A program made the position numbers and the translations under genes. The notes below the pieces were generated by a model. The model saw only the letters and a list, made by a program, of their open reading frames with translations, searched no databases and was not told the origin of the DNA. From contig NW_004457244.1 of assembly GCF_000313135.1 (NCBI RefSeq), positions 51,801 through 74,226 on the forward strand: 22,426 bases of DNA, in the 5' to 3' direction. The first letter of the stretch is position 1; every line of letters starts with the position of its first letter. Positions 10,711-20,544 of this stretch are shown here, one piece after another. This DNA is from Acanthamoeba castellanii str. Neff. Its lineage: Eukaryota; Discosea; Longamoebia; Acanthamoebidae.

Positions 10711-11541
10711 ATGGAAGCTTCTGGTGGTGCCTCTGTGTCCTCTTCATCTGGTGCCAAGGCCATGCAGGACCTTCTTGAGGGACACAAGGAGTGGTCGAGA
10801 GCTGTGGTTTATGACCAGGACGGCAAGGTCCTCGCTTCCACTTTCGATGTGGACCTTAATGACATCGAGTGCGTTTTTCAATTGCATCGCAATTAATTGT
10901 CACTTTTGCAAAACCAACTTCTAACTGTGCAATCACAGAGATTTGCTTCCACTTTTCAACGACGAAGACAATGCCTTCAGATTTGGCCTTGATCTGGGCG
11001 GTGAGCACTACGACGTGCACAGGTTCTCTTTCTCTCCGCGAGTTTTCTTTGGTCGTTATTTGCAGGACTTATAGCGGTCCTGCGATTGCAGATTCTACGA
11101 CACGCTGGTCTACGGCAGGAAGGTGGACCAGAAGACGGGCGACGGAATCTGTGTCTGCCGAGTACGCGCTTACCCTTCAGCTGGCCCAAAGGGCGCCATC
11201 GTGGACACCGCGCGGTCGTTGACCTCTGCATGTGCATGTGCGTGCGCGTGCGCGTGCGCGCGCCTGTGCGGTGGCGCAGACCAAGAGTGGGGACAAGGCG
11301 ATTTTTGTGCTCATCACCTACGCCTTCCCCACTCTCTCGGCCAAGGCCGTCCCCGATCTCCAGCAGTTCTGCAAGGCCCACGGTAAGCAGCAGCCTCGCG
11401 CGCATGTGTGCCCATGGCCTGCACCACACACGCACCACACATTCTGCCCCGTTTTGGCTTCGACGGACAAACCTCCTCACCGCGCGTTCTCCTCCTCCCT
11501 CCTCCTCCTCCTCCTCCTCTGCAGTGGAGCCCCTGCTCTGA
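10711..11541 (+). CDS. Profilin-like protein (143 aa, 5 exons)
   Basis: Profilins bind actin monomers, and usually poly-proline ligands, in the cytoplasm. Exons 10711-10868, 10939-11022, 11092-11161, 11280-11382 and 11525-11541 join in phase to 143 aa plus TGA, with GT-AG boundaries throughout. The fold signature is visible as VVYDQDGKVLAST, then GLDLGGEHYDVHRF, LVYGRKVDQKTGDGICVCR and AIFVLITYAFPT, matching the order of profilin beta strands. The C-terminal helix reads AVPDLQQFCKAHV. The N terminus has a Ser-rich extension and lacks the SWxxYV motif. The Trp of the usual DGxxWA motif is Leu, so the poly-proline pocket seems absent. The ATG at 10711 starts the conserved part; a near-cognate GTG-type extension upstream is not credible. 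The gene is head-to-head with TRRAP. Family membership is by pattern only. Confidence 0.75.
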
Positions 11542-11773
11542 GCGCGGACACTCGGCTTGCCCACCCACCCACGCCCCCTCCCCTGCCTTCCGCCTTTCTC
11601 GCCCCCCCCCCCTGCTCCACGTCCCCGCGTCCTCCCTCGCGAGTGTAGCAGGCCAGTCGCCGGCGCAGTAAATAACAACCCAAACCCCCCAACCTAACGC
11701 TCGTGCAACCAAGTCTGCTGCTTGCATCAATCCGTCAAGGGGGCAAGGCAGCCAGCACACATGAGTCCTCGCC
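11542..11773. other. Convergent 3' region, profilin-like / Trm13
   Basis: This 232-nt stretch between two stop codons is very C-rich, including a C run near 11607-11618. It must hold both 3' UTRs. A GTAAATAAC stretch near 11669 is the only poly(A)-signal-like sequence seen on the plus strand. No reading frame is supported. Confidence 0.6.
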
Positions 11774-14390
11774 CTACTCCACGGGGTGGGGTGGTGATGA
11801 TGCGGGAGGAGGAGGGGGAGGGCCTCGTGTAGCGAGGAGCAGGGTGTTCTCTGGGGAGATGTCGGGGGCCACGTAGCGCACCAGGCGCACGTCGAACCCG
11901 CGGTCCCGCAGGTAGAGTGCGCGCCCCACGTCGAGAAGCTCTTTGCACTGTGTGCCCACGGCTTCCTTCTCCGCGCTGCTCAACCGCGCCAGCCCGTGCG
12001 GCGGTTGCGGGGCAGCCTTGGACCCCGCCTCGCCGCCTTCTGCCGCCGCCGCCGCCGCCGCCGCCGCCGATGCCCCTCGCTCCTTCGCTTCCTCCTCATC
12101 CTCCGGAGGAAAGCCGCACACGGCCCAACTGCACCACATCCACCGTCAGGGCGAGGCGCGGGGCCTACGAACACACAGGCACGACGGGAAGAGGGGTGAG
12201 GACCTGCTCATGCGGCAGAGCACCTGGTACTCCTTCTCGCCGATGCCCACGCTCGCCAGGAACTCCTTGTCTTGACGCACGCACGCACACACGCACCGGA
12301 TGGTGAGCACGGCGCGCGCGCTATGTCCCGCATGGGGTGAGGGGGTGGGGCAGGAGAGCATATACTGAGGTAGGCGTCGTAGGTGCACCGGTGGTGACAG
12401 CAGAGGGCGACGGCCATGCCCGCGAGCTTGTCTGCGTGCTGGCCGAGCGTGTTCACGCTGCACCGGATGGTCAGCTGATGGCGCGGAGCGACGGAGAAAG
12501 GGTCGGGTGAGATGGATGGGGGGCGGGCGGAACGCGACACCGCACCACACGCGCGCACGGCGAGTCAGTGAGCGGGGGTGGGGTGGACACGCACGTCCGA
12601 GGCCGAGCCGCAAATGTGCTTGGCCACGGACACCAGGGCGGTGGCCTTGTGCAGCTGGGGCACGGCGCCCAGGTTGAGATGGGCGATGTCCACGTTGAGG
12701 CGGGTAAAGAGCTCGGTCGTTCCCTCGCCCCACACGAACCGCCGCTCGGCCTACGTCGTACGCGAACCCCCCCCCCACCCGAGGCCCACGTGTAGGAGGA
12801 GGCCACGCGGATCACGCGGTGGCGCGAGTGAGCTCTCATGTTGATCGCACATGCGCCGGTGTGGAAAGTGGGGGCCGCACCTTGTGGCGCACGGCCTGGC
12901 GGTCGACTAGAATGTGCGATGACCGTGGGCAGCACTCGTGCACCATGTCGCTGAGGTTGCCCTGTCGTCGTTCGTTCGTTCGTTCGTTGATTGTCACAAC
13001 CAATTGCGGCTTAGGCTGACCACGCAATCCCCCCCCCTAAATCGCGGAGAGGAAGCGGATCGAGGAGGGGAAGGCACATACTCTCCCGGCACCGAACTCG
13101 ATGAAGCACGCTCCGTCGACCAACAGCCCCGCCGCCGCCATGTGCGCCAGGATCGAACTTTAGGGAGGCGCACACGTCAGCGCCCAGCATCACAACACAC
13201 GACACACACACGACACACACGACACACACGACACACACGACACACACGACACACACGACACACACGAAAAGCTCAACCACTCGACCCGCTGGGTTCCAAG
13301 TGGGACGTGTGGCAGCATATGTAGCAGCATGCAGCAGCATCAGCAGCAGCCGGGAACGACGGTTCTCCTTCTTCTTTTTCAAAGGTACCTTTGCTGGGTC
13401 ATGTGCTTCACGCTGCAGGCCCTGGTGCACCATCACGCACCACCACCAGCAGAAGCGAAGGGAGAAGGCACGGATGAGTGCATGCGCCATGGCAGCAGCA
13501 GCAGCAGCAGCGCCACGGTCGTGGTGGCGTTGGGGTGGTGATACCCCTTGGCGGGGGTGAAGTGGGGCTCGCAGGGCGGGTGGCGCAGCATGACCGTTTG
13601 GAGGGGCTCGCGGCAGTGGAGGGCGTGGGCCGTTCGCACGAGCGCCACGAGGGCGTCCACCTCGTCGGCCCGCATGGACGCGAATATGGAGGGCGGCTGC
13701 TGCCTCCGCTTACGCTTCTTCTGCTGCGGCTGGCCCTCGTCGCCCTCGCCCTTCTCGCCTCCTCTCTTCTTCGCCTCGCCCGCAGCAGCAGCAGCAGCAC
13801 CACCACCACCACCACCACCAGAAGAAGACGGCCCCGCCTGAGCGCACGAGGCGGCGGCGGCGGCCGAGGCCGCTGCTACCGGGCCGGGCAGGTTGATGTT
13901 GAGGCAGTAGTAGGGGGCGCTCTCGGCCACAGCCTTGCGCTGGGCCGCCGGGCACTTGGCCACGTGCTGCTCCACCCGATGTGCGTAGCACGTGCTGTGT
14001 ACCCCCCCCCCGCCTTACGCGTAAGGCCGCAGCGCATGTTTTTTGGTGGGGCACCCATGGATGCGGTGGGCGGCCATGAGAAAGTAAAGGCAGAAGGGAG
14101 TCGTTTCGGCGGGGGGGGGTTGTGGTTGTGGTTTGGTTTGGGTGGGGGGGTATGAACTGGTTGGGGTCGAGGGGGCACGGCACGCGTGGGCGACCGCCGA
14201 CCGCGCCCAGGTGCGAGGGGCACATCTGCTCTCCGGGCGCCGCCGGTTGGTGGCAGCCTCGCGCTCGCCCCACCAGCCAGTAGGCGCACGTAGACGTACG
14301 TCCAGCGGGTGCCTCGGGCGGCTGCTGCTGCTGCAGTACCTCCTCCGGGGCGGCCTCGTGGGGAGGTGCGGGACCGACGTGCTCCTCCAT
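11774..14390 (-). CDS. TRM13: tRNA:m4X 2'-O-methyltransferase Trm13 (516 aa, 9 exons)
   Basis: Trm13 2'-O-methylates position 4 of the acceptor stem of certain tRNAs using S-adenosylmethionine. Exons 14158-14390, 13545-13994, 13389-13412, 13082-13157, 12881-12961, 12595-12750, 12366-12474, 12204-12270 and 11774-12128 join in phase to 516 aa. Seen in order: a CCCH zinc finger (C35, C46, C57, H60); a CHHC finger (C72, H78, H88, C92, including CPLDPNH); VKHMTQQSSIL; a SAM-binding motif FIEFGAGRGNLS (about 254-265); VSVAKHICG; LTIRC; the family hallmark ALCCHHRC (about 363-370); SWAVCG (399-404); and a C-terminal CKELLDVGRALYLRDRGF. The length fits the family. A Gly/Ala/Lys-rich insert of about 60 residues separates the zinc fingers from the catalytic domain. 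Splicing rebuilds the CHHC His (CA|C) and the SAM loop exactly, which supports the model. The start is the ATG at 14390, 70 nt from the divergent JmjC gene. Confidence 0.92.
13194..13267. repeat. 9-bp tandem repeat (ACACACGAC)n in Trm13 intron 3
   Basis: About eight units of the unit also seen in TRRAP intron 2. It reads as GTCGTGTGT on the Trm13 sense strand and ends about 36 nt upstream of the acceptor at 13158. Confidence 0.95.
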
Positions 14391-14460
14391 GGCCAGGTTC
14401 GCGCTGCGGGTCGGGTAGGTATATCGGTATTTTTCCACCTCCTGCCTGACGTCCTGCCGC
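14391..14460. promoter_or_regulatory. 70-nt divergent promoter, Trm13 / JmjC gene
   Basis: The two ATGs lie only 70 nt apart, so the 5' UTRs must be very short or overlapping. A TATAT-containing AT-rich stretch (GGTATATCGGTATTTTT, about 14418-14434) is the only core-promoter-like sequence. A TGACGT half-site lies at about 14447-14452. Confidence 0.5.
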
Positions 14461-16246
14461 ATGCAGGCTACCCCCACCACCACCACCGGCACCGGCACCG
14501 CAGACGAGGCGGAGGCCCACCACCAGAGGGAGGAGGAGGCCCACGAGAGGCTGTTGCGTCGCCTCGAGGAGTGCCTGCGCGAGCCGCTCGAGTGGGTGGA
14601 GCGGGCAGACGGTGGTTCCTCCACCACCACCACTGCAAGGAGCCCCCCGCTGGTGCGGCCCCTGGTCTTCACCGGCCAGCGCTGGCCGGCCCACCACGTA
14701 CCCCCACCCTAAATACAACGCCACCCCCAGCACTCTTGTTTGGGGGGGGGCAACTGGGCAGTGTGGGCTCACATGAACGTGCGGTGGTCGTGGTGCCATG
14801 GGCTGCTGCTGGTGGGAATGGATGGGGGGGGGTTGCTTCCAGTTGTGGTCGGTGGCGTACGTGCAGCGGCGCGTGGACCCGACGGGACGGGCGCTCGTGG
14901 AGGTGAATCGGTCGCGATCGGAGCGGTTCCCGGACTTCAGCTTCGACGCCGCCGACGAGGCAGAGGCCAACCCACGCGTGCGCCTGCCCTTCTCCTCCTT
15001 CGTGGACCACCTCCTCGCCCCGTCTCCCCCCGCAGTCGCCGCCGCCGGTACTTCTCTCCCCTGAACGGCCCCAATGGATCGTGCGCGGTGCATTGATGGA
15101 ATGGATTGTTGGGAGGGGGGGGGGTGACGTGACGGTGGTGCACCCACAGGAGGAGGAGGAGGAGGGGAATGGCTGTACCTGTCGGGCGATGCCGCCCACC
15201 TGCGCCACTGCGGGCGGGACGGAGGCCTCTTTGCTCCGCTTCTCGCGGACATCCGCGTGCCCCCGATGATCGACCCGCGCCACCTCGCCACCATCGGCTT
15301 TTGGATGGGCCGCAAGGTGCACCACCAGCCACCATCAGCCATCAGCCACCAGCCGCCACCACCAACGGCCATCCTACTGGCCAGGTATGGTCATCCATGA
15401 TTGACTGTCGGGGTGGGGGGGGGCAGGGCACGGTGGCGCATCTGCACTTCGATCGCAACGGGTGCCACAACATCAACGCGCAGGTGCGGGGCCGGAAGCT
15501 CTTCGTCCTCTTTCCCCCGTCCGAGTTCGCCAAGCTCTACCCTCCCCCGTCATCGTCGCTATCGCCGCACGCGCATCACCGTGGCGAGGACCATGGCGAG
15601 CCGCGTCGCAGGAGCCTGGGCCTGCTGCGCAACATGAGTCAGATCGACCTCCGCACCATCCACGAGCCCCAGCAGCGCGAGCGCTTCCCCGCCTTCGCCG
15701 GCGTGCGCGGCATGAAGGTCGTCCTCGGCGAAGGCGAGATGCTCGTCATCCCCGCCTGCTGGTGCTCCCACCCCCCCCCACCCCCTTGTATTAGATGCAT
15801 GCCCGCAGTAGTATCGACCTTCATGATCCGCCATCACCTCCTCCCCGGGCGGTTCATTAGCGACCTCACACGTTCTTCTTCTCCCTCCTCCTCCTCCTCC
15901 TCTCGCCAGGTACCACTTCGTGATGGGCCTCGACGAGCTCAACATCAACGTCAACTTCTGGTGGAAGCCCGACCTGCTGGCCGATAGTCCGCTTGGTCTT
16001 CCCGGTACGTGGAGAGGCCCTCTTCAGTTGGGCTGTAGCTTCCCCATCCCCCATCCCCAGCTCGTAGTAGTAGTAGTAGTAATAATAGTAATAGTAATAG
16101 TAATAACTGGTGATGACGATGATCCCCCCTGGTCCACGTCCCGCGCCGCAGACGGGTTCCCCAACTGCGAGGAGGAGGAGGAGGAGCAGGACTCCGAGCC
16201 ACGGCCAGCCAAGCCCGCCACCCCGCGGCCATCGCGTCGCGGCTGA
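14461..16246 (+). CDS. JmjC / cupin_8-type Fe(II)/2-oxoglutarate oxygenase (377 aa, 6 exons)
   Basis: Exons 14461-14697, 14843-15047, 15150-15316, 15427-15761, 15910-16004 and 16152-16246 join in phase to 377 aa. The JmjC core is clear. GRKGTVAHLHFD gives the HxD iron ligands H210 and D212. NINAQVRGRKLFVLFPP is the following strand pair, and GEGEMLVIPACWYHFV supplies the second His (H317), rebuilt exactly across the exon 4/5 junction. LNINVNFWW closes the fold. The N-terminal part (LEWVERADG, PLVFTGQRWPAHHLWS) has the usual pre-JmjC layout with a TGQRWPA-type motif. The C-terminal tail is acidic then basic and probably disordered. Relatives include hydroxylases of proteins and TYW5, which hydroxylates wybutosine in tRNA. 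Pairing with Trm13 makes a tRNA substrate attractive but unproven. Substrate and symbol are left open. Confidence 0.85.
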
Positions 16247-16490
16247 CCTGCGCGGGCGCCCATGTGGGGGCGTGCACGTGGCTCGCGTCGTCGGCCACCA
16301 CCGACCTCAAAGCCGCCCGCAGCATACATATTCCGCACCACAAATGGCCCGCCACACGGCCATGTGGTCGCCAAACAAACAAGCAAACAAACAAAATCGA
16401 TCAGACCTGTGTACAGATTGGTCGCGACGAATGCCGCATTCTCCGCTCTCTCCAAACAACAACAACAACAACAGAAGGCCAGCGCCACCA
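16247..16490. other. Convergent 3' region, JmjC / augmin-like gene
   Basis: A 244-nt gap between stop codons. It holds an AAAC repeat (about 16373-16396) and a CAA repeat (about 16453-16472), both probably in 3' UTRs. No supported reading frame and no clear poly(A) signal. Confidence 0.6.
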
Positions 16491-17537
16491 CTACTTTGGT
16501 GTCACCAAGTGCAGCGGGGCTCTGTGTCGCGTGTGTGTCAGGGCCTCGCCATAGTGCTGACACCTGGTCAGGTAGGATGCCACCTCCAACAGGAGTCCCT
16601 GCGTAGGCGCGCCTGTTAGCATGGCCTGGACGATGATGACGATGATGGTGCGAACCCTCCTCATCCTCCTAACCCTTCTCACTCTAATCCGGTGGGTGCC
16701 GTACCAAGGGAGGGGAGGCGCTGCTCGCCGCTGGCGGGAGATCTCCAACGGAGCACACAGATTGCAGGGCGGACTGGAGAGCCGTCATTTCGCTGACCGC
16801 CCCACTGATGAGCGCCATCACTTCCCTGGGGTTGTCGTTGTGGTGGTGGTGGTGGTGGTGGTGGTGGTGGAGGTGGTGGTGGTGGTGGTGGTGCCGTGGT
16901 GGTGGTGGTGGTGGTGGGGATGGGGATGGGGACGGGGATTGAGGAGGAAGCGCGCCGGGGGCAGGCAGGATGGGCAGGCGCGGTGGTACCGGTGGTGCGC
17001 TGGCAGAGCCAACACCATGTTGCCCGTGAACGGCTGCTGCAGCTGCGCAACCAGCCCCGCGGTTCCCACACGCTCACAAATACGGTCGAGGGATGCGATC
17101 ACGCCCGCGATGCGCTCCATGCTTGCCTCTGGCGGAGAGAATCACGACCGGTGAGAAGAAGAGGGGCTGGCAAGAAAAGCCAGTGCTGGTTCGGTTGGTG
17201 GGGGTCAATCTACGCAGCGTCTCGACATTGGCCACTGCGGCGGAGGAGGTCCTTTCCTTTACTTCGGCGAGGCGAACCTCCAACTGATGCAGAGGCGGGT
17301 GCTCAGTAAGCAACCATAGAACCGCAAAAAGCTCGTGCATGCCACGCCGAAACGAGCAGGAAAGGGGTCCACCGTGCTGCGCAGAGACGGTACCTCCAGG
17401 AGCTGGGTTTGTGCTGCCCGCAGGCGGAGCAGATGGGAGATGAATGAGGAGATTTTATCATTCTGACCGTCGTCGAGGCTTTCGGTGGTGTGCAAATCGA
17501 CCTCCAGCGATCGGGCGAGCGCAAGACAAGCTTCCAT
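16491..17537 (-). CDS. Coiled-coil protein, candidate HAUS augmin complex subunit 2 (188 aa, 6 exons)
   Basis: Augmin (HAUS) recruits gamma-tubulin to spindle microtubules for branching nucleation, and subunit 2 is a small helical member. Exons 17394-17537, 17214-17283, 16990-17128, 16705-16825, 16564-16625 and 16491-16521 join in phase to 188 aa. Almost the whole chain is helical or coiled coil: HLLRLRAAQTQLLELEVRL, then ETLQASMERIAGVIASLDRI. It is followed by LQQPFTGNMVLALPAHHREV and MALISGAVSEMTALQSALQSV. The pattern Lx-P-(x)5-LP-(x)3-HR-x-VM-x-L-(x)3-AV resembles the corresponding part of HAUS2/Cep27 (compare RLLKP and LPIEAVYHRYMVHLL). The length is near the family's (human about 235 aa). 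The start is the first ATG, 17537. The last intron (16522-16563) is only 42 nt and stays in frame, so retention would add 14 residues. A TAG at 16684-16686 ends the alternative form if intron 4 is retained. The gene model is fairly sure; the family call is tentative. Confidence 0.55.
16839..16918. repeat. (GTG)n trinucleotide repeat
   Basis: A near-continuous GTG run fills much of intron 3 of the augmin-like gene (16826-16989), reading as CAC on its sense strand, just upstream of the acceptor. Poly-Val, poly-Pro and poly-Thr frames across it are artefacts. Confidence 0.95.
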
Positions 17538-17580
17538 GAATGGGAGGTTCACAATTCACAAATGTACTTGTGTTCTGTTT

Positions 17581-17591
17581 TTGGGCGGGAA
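17581..17591 (+). promoter_or_regulatory. E2F-type site 1
   Basis: TTGGGCGGGAA, preceded by a T run, matches the E2F consensus with one variant base. It lies 94 nt upstream of the CDC27 ATG and 43 nt upstream of the augmin-like ATG. Confidence 0.5.
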
Positions 17592-17605
17592 GGGGAAGAA
17601 ATGAA

Positions 17606-17617
17606 TTTGGCGGGAAA
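17606..17617 (+). promoter_or_regulatory. E2F-type site 2
   Basis: TTTGGCGGGAAA is the textbook E2F/DP binding sequence at full length. It lies 68 nt upstream of the CDC27 ATG, in the same orientation as site 1. Recognition in this organism is inferred. Confidence 0.6.
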
Positions 17618-17685
17618 CAACAACGGAGGAGAGAAAAAGGGCTGCGGCACAGATCAAATCACTACCTACACACATTCCGCCCCAG

Positions 17686-20505
17686 ATGGAAGGGCTTCTG
17701 TTCGGGAAGGGTGGCGAGGAGCATCAGGAGTGGCAGGAGTGGTTGGGAGCCACGGAAGCGCAGCTAGCTCTTCGCGAGGCGGTGGTGTGGTCCCTGGAGA
17801 GGGGGCTGCCGGGCAACGCGACTTGGCTGGCCGAGCGTCTGTGGGCCATGGGCCGCACGCAGGGAGCGCTGGGCTTGCTGGCCACGTGCCACCTTCGTGC
17901 CGGACGGGCAGGGCGCGCATATGCCCTCCTGTGCCCGCACCTGCCACCGCCACCTGCCGGGGACGCGGCGGGGAGGACTGCTGCTGCGGCGGCTCCTGGG
18001 TACCTCTCCGAGCCCAACCGCTTCCTCTTTGCGCAGGTGTGCTTCCAGCTGGGCCGCCTCAAGGAGGCCCACGACGTCCTCCTCCCCCAACCCACCGCTG
18101 TTCCGCCGATGGGTGCCGCCGGCTTCTACCTCCTGGGCCAGGTCTTGCGGTGCGTACGCCTCTCTTTCTCTCCAGGAACTCTCCTCCCTTTGCTTGCTCC
18201 CCACTCATATCCGACACGCGCGCGCTGCTCTGTGGGGCGGGCGGCTACGCGGGCGCGCGTGCGGTTGATAATCGTAATCGTGGTGGCCTGTGATTGTGAT
18301 CGCACTTGTGATGGTGGTGGTGATAATGGTGGTGGCGATCGTGCCAGGCACCAGAACCAGAGAGGGCGCGCGGTCAAATACCTGCGGCGCAGTCTGGAGC
18401 TCCAGCCGTACCTGTGGTCGGCCTACGAGGCCCTCTGCGCGTTGGGTGAGGACATCGACGCCGCGGTCTTTTTCGCGGGTGGTCCTGCTGCTGTGCCTCC
18501 TCCCGAGCACCTCGCCACTGAACCTGCACTCTCAAGGTACGCGTGCTGTGAAAGCTCACTCACGCACAATTGTGTTCGTCCTCGATCCGCTCATGGGCTG
18601 CGTGGGTGCGGGTGCATGCGCGCATGGGCGCGCGGCCGCTGGCGGAATCTGATCCATTGCATGGTATGTACACGCAAACAGCAGCGCCTCCACTCCGGTG
18701 TCGTCGTCATCGAGCGCACCCGGCATTCCGGCAGCGCGAGTCGCGCTGATGGAGACGCCCGAGGCCACCAGCTCCACCTCCCCCGCCCTACCGATGCTGC
18801 GAAGGCGCCCTCTCCCCTTCTCCTCCTCCTCTTCCTCATCCGGCCCTCCGTCGTCGTCGTCGACTCTGCCGTCGTCCCTCTTCTCCACGCCGCCACAACA
18901 ACAGCCGCAGCCGCAGCCGCAGCCGCAGCAACCACAACAGGGGGAGGATTCCTCTTCCTCGTCGGCAGCGTTCGCCACCCCGGGCCAGGCCCCCGTGACC
19001 AGGAAGACCAAGAAGACCGATGGCAGCAGGCACATCGTATGCCCAGCCCTCTCTTCCCTTCCCGCATCTCTGTCTGTCTGTTTGTCTGTTTGCTGACACC
19101 GGGGGGGGGGGACCATTGATGTGGCGTGCTGTGTGCCATGTGATGCGCCGTGCCCGGGGTGCAGGCGCCGCGGAGGTCAACGCGCTTGTCGTTTTCCTCC
19201 GCTGTGGACAAGGACACCGCCGCAACGCCCGGCGGAAAGGTGCGCACTTCTTCTAGATCCAGTATCTCGCAGGCGGCGGCGGCGGCGGAATACGCTCAGA
19301 CGCGTGGAAGGTCCGCGACTAACCGTGTGTCGTGTGTCGTGTGTCGCGTATTTCATCAGCGCAAGTCAGACGTCAAGGGGGCGGTTGCTCCATCTGCCAC
19401 AGCAAAGCGCCGTGCGCCCCTGCCCTCGTCGTCGTCGTCGTCCGCGTTCGAAGACCTGCCCACCTTCGCCAGGCTCAGCCTCCAGCCGGACAGCGCTTCC
19501 CAAGGCACACCCCCTTCCCCCCACCCCCCGTCGTACGTTCGCTGGCGCATGGCTGTAGCTCGTGGAACGCGCGTGTGTCCTCCTTGGCTGGTGGCCGTGC
19601 CGGTATGTCGCGCGGGGTGTGTCAGAGCAGGTAAGCAACGGGGAGAGCGCGAGGTGATGAGCCTCCTCCGGACGATGGGCAATGGTGTGCGCCACCTGTG
19701 CCAATTCCGGTGCGAGCAGGCCATCGCCACGTTCGGCCAGCTGTCTCCGCAACACCGCAACACTGCCTGGGTCATGTGTCAGGTCGCCCGGGCCCACTTC
19801 GAGATGGTCAACTACGGCGAGGTGCGCCGACCTCTCCTGTTGTGTCGTGTGTGTGTCGTGGGCCGTTCTCTTCGCGGGTGCCTGCGCGACAACGTTTGCT
19901 CACTCACCGGTGGGTGGGTGTGGGGCGGGGGGCGTGGCAGGCCGAGCGGCTGTTTGCAGAGGTGCACCGAGCGGAGAGCACGCGTACGGAGGGCATGGAG
20001 ATCTACTCGACCATCCTGTGGCACCTGCGCAAGGAGGTGGGCCTGAGCCACCTGGCCCAGCAGCTCGTCGACGCGGACAAGATGTGCCCGCAGGCCTGGT
20101 GCGCCCTCGGCAACTGCTTCTCCCTCCAGAAGGAGCACCAGACGGCCATCAAGTTCTTCCAGCGCGTACGCGATCACTCCCCACCCCCGCCCCCCTCCCG
20201 CCCCCCTCACAACGCCTTACGTACGTACGTACGTCTGGGGGTGTCACGTAAAGACTTACCTTCCTTCCCGTCTTGCTTTCCTCGTTTCTGTTCCTGGCCA
20301 GGCGACGGAAGTGGATGGTTCGTTCGCCTACGGCCACACGCTGTGCGGCCACGAGTACGTCGCCAGCGACGATCTCGAGAAGGCCCTCGCCTGCTTCCGC
20401 ACCGCCGTGCGGATTGACCCGCGCCACTACAACGCCTGGTTCGGCATCGGTACCGCTGCTGCCTCTCCTCCTTTTCTTGCAACAGTCCAGAGCTCACCCT
20501 AACAA

Positions 20506-20544
<39 letters not shown>

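Larger units (their letters stand above)
17538..17685. promoter_or_regulatory. Divergent promoter, augmin-like / CDC27
   Basis: The 148 nt between the two start codons are less G+C-rich than the flanking exons and contain two E2F/DP-type sites 15 nt apart. Both genes act in mitosis, so joint cell-cycle control is a reasonable inference. No TATA box is evident. Confidence 0.6.

Noticed and set aside
13876..15372. 498-aa minus-strand ORF, the longest in the window
   Set aside because: It overlaps Trm13 exon 1 in the wrong frame and lies antisense to the JmjC exons. It is low-complexity Pro/Ser/His/Gly with no recognisable domain.
16684..16686. TAG as the stop of the augmin-like gene
   Set aside because: It lies inside a good GTACGG...CAG intron. 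Splicing that intron continues the frame through helical sequence to a TAG at 16491, so I kept it only as an alternative form.
17538..17552. Upstream GTG start (five extra residues) for the augmin-like gene
   Set aside because: A GTG start is not expected in a eukaryotic nuclear gene, and the ATG at 17537 opens the same frame.
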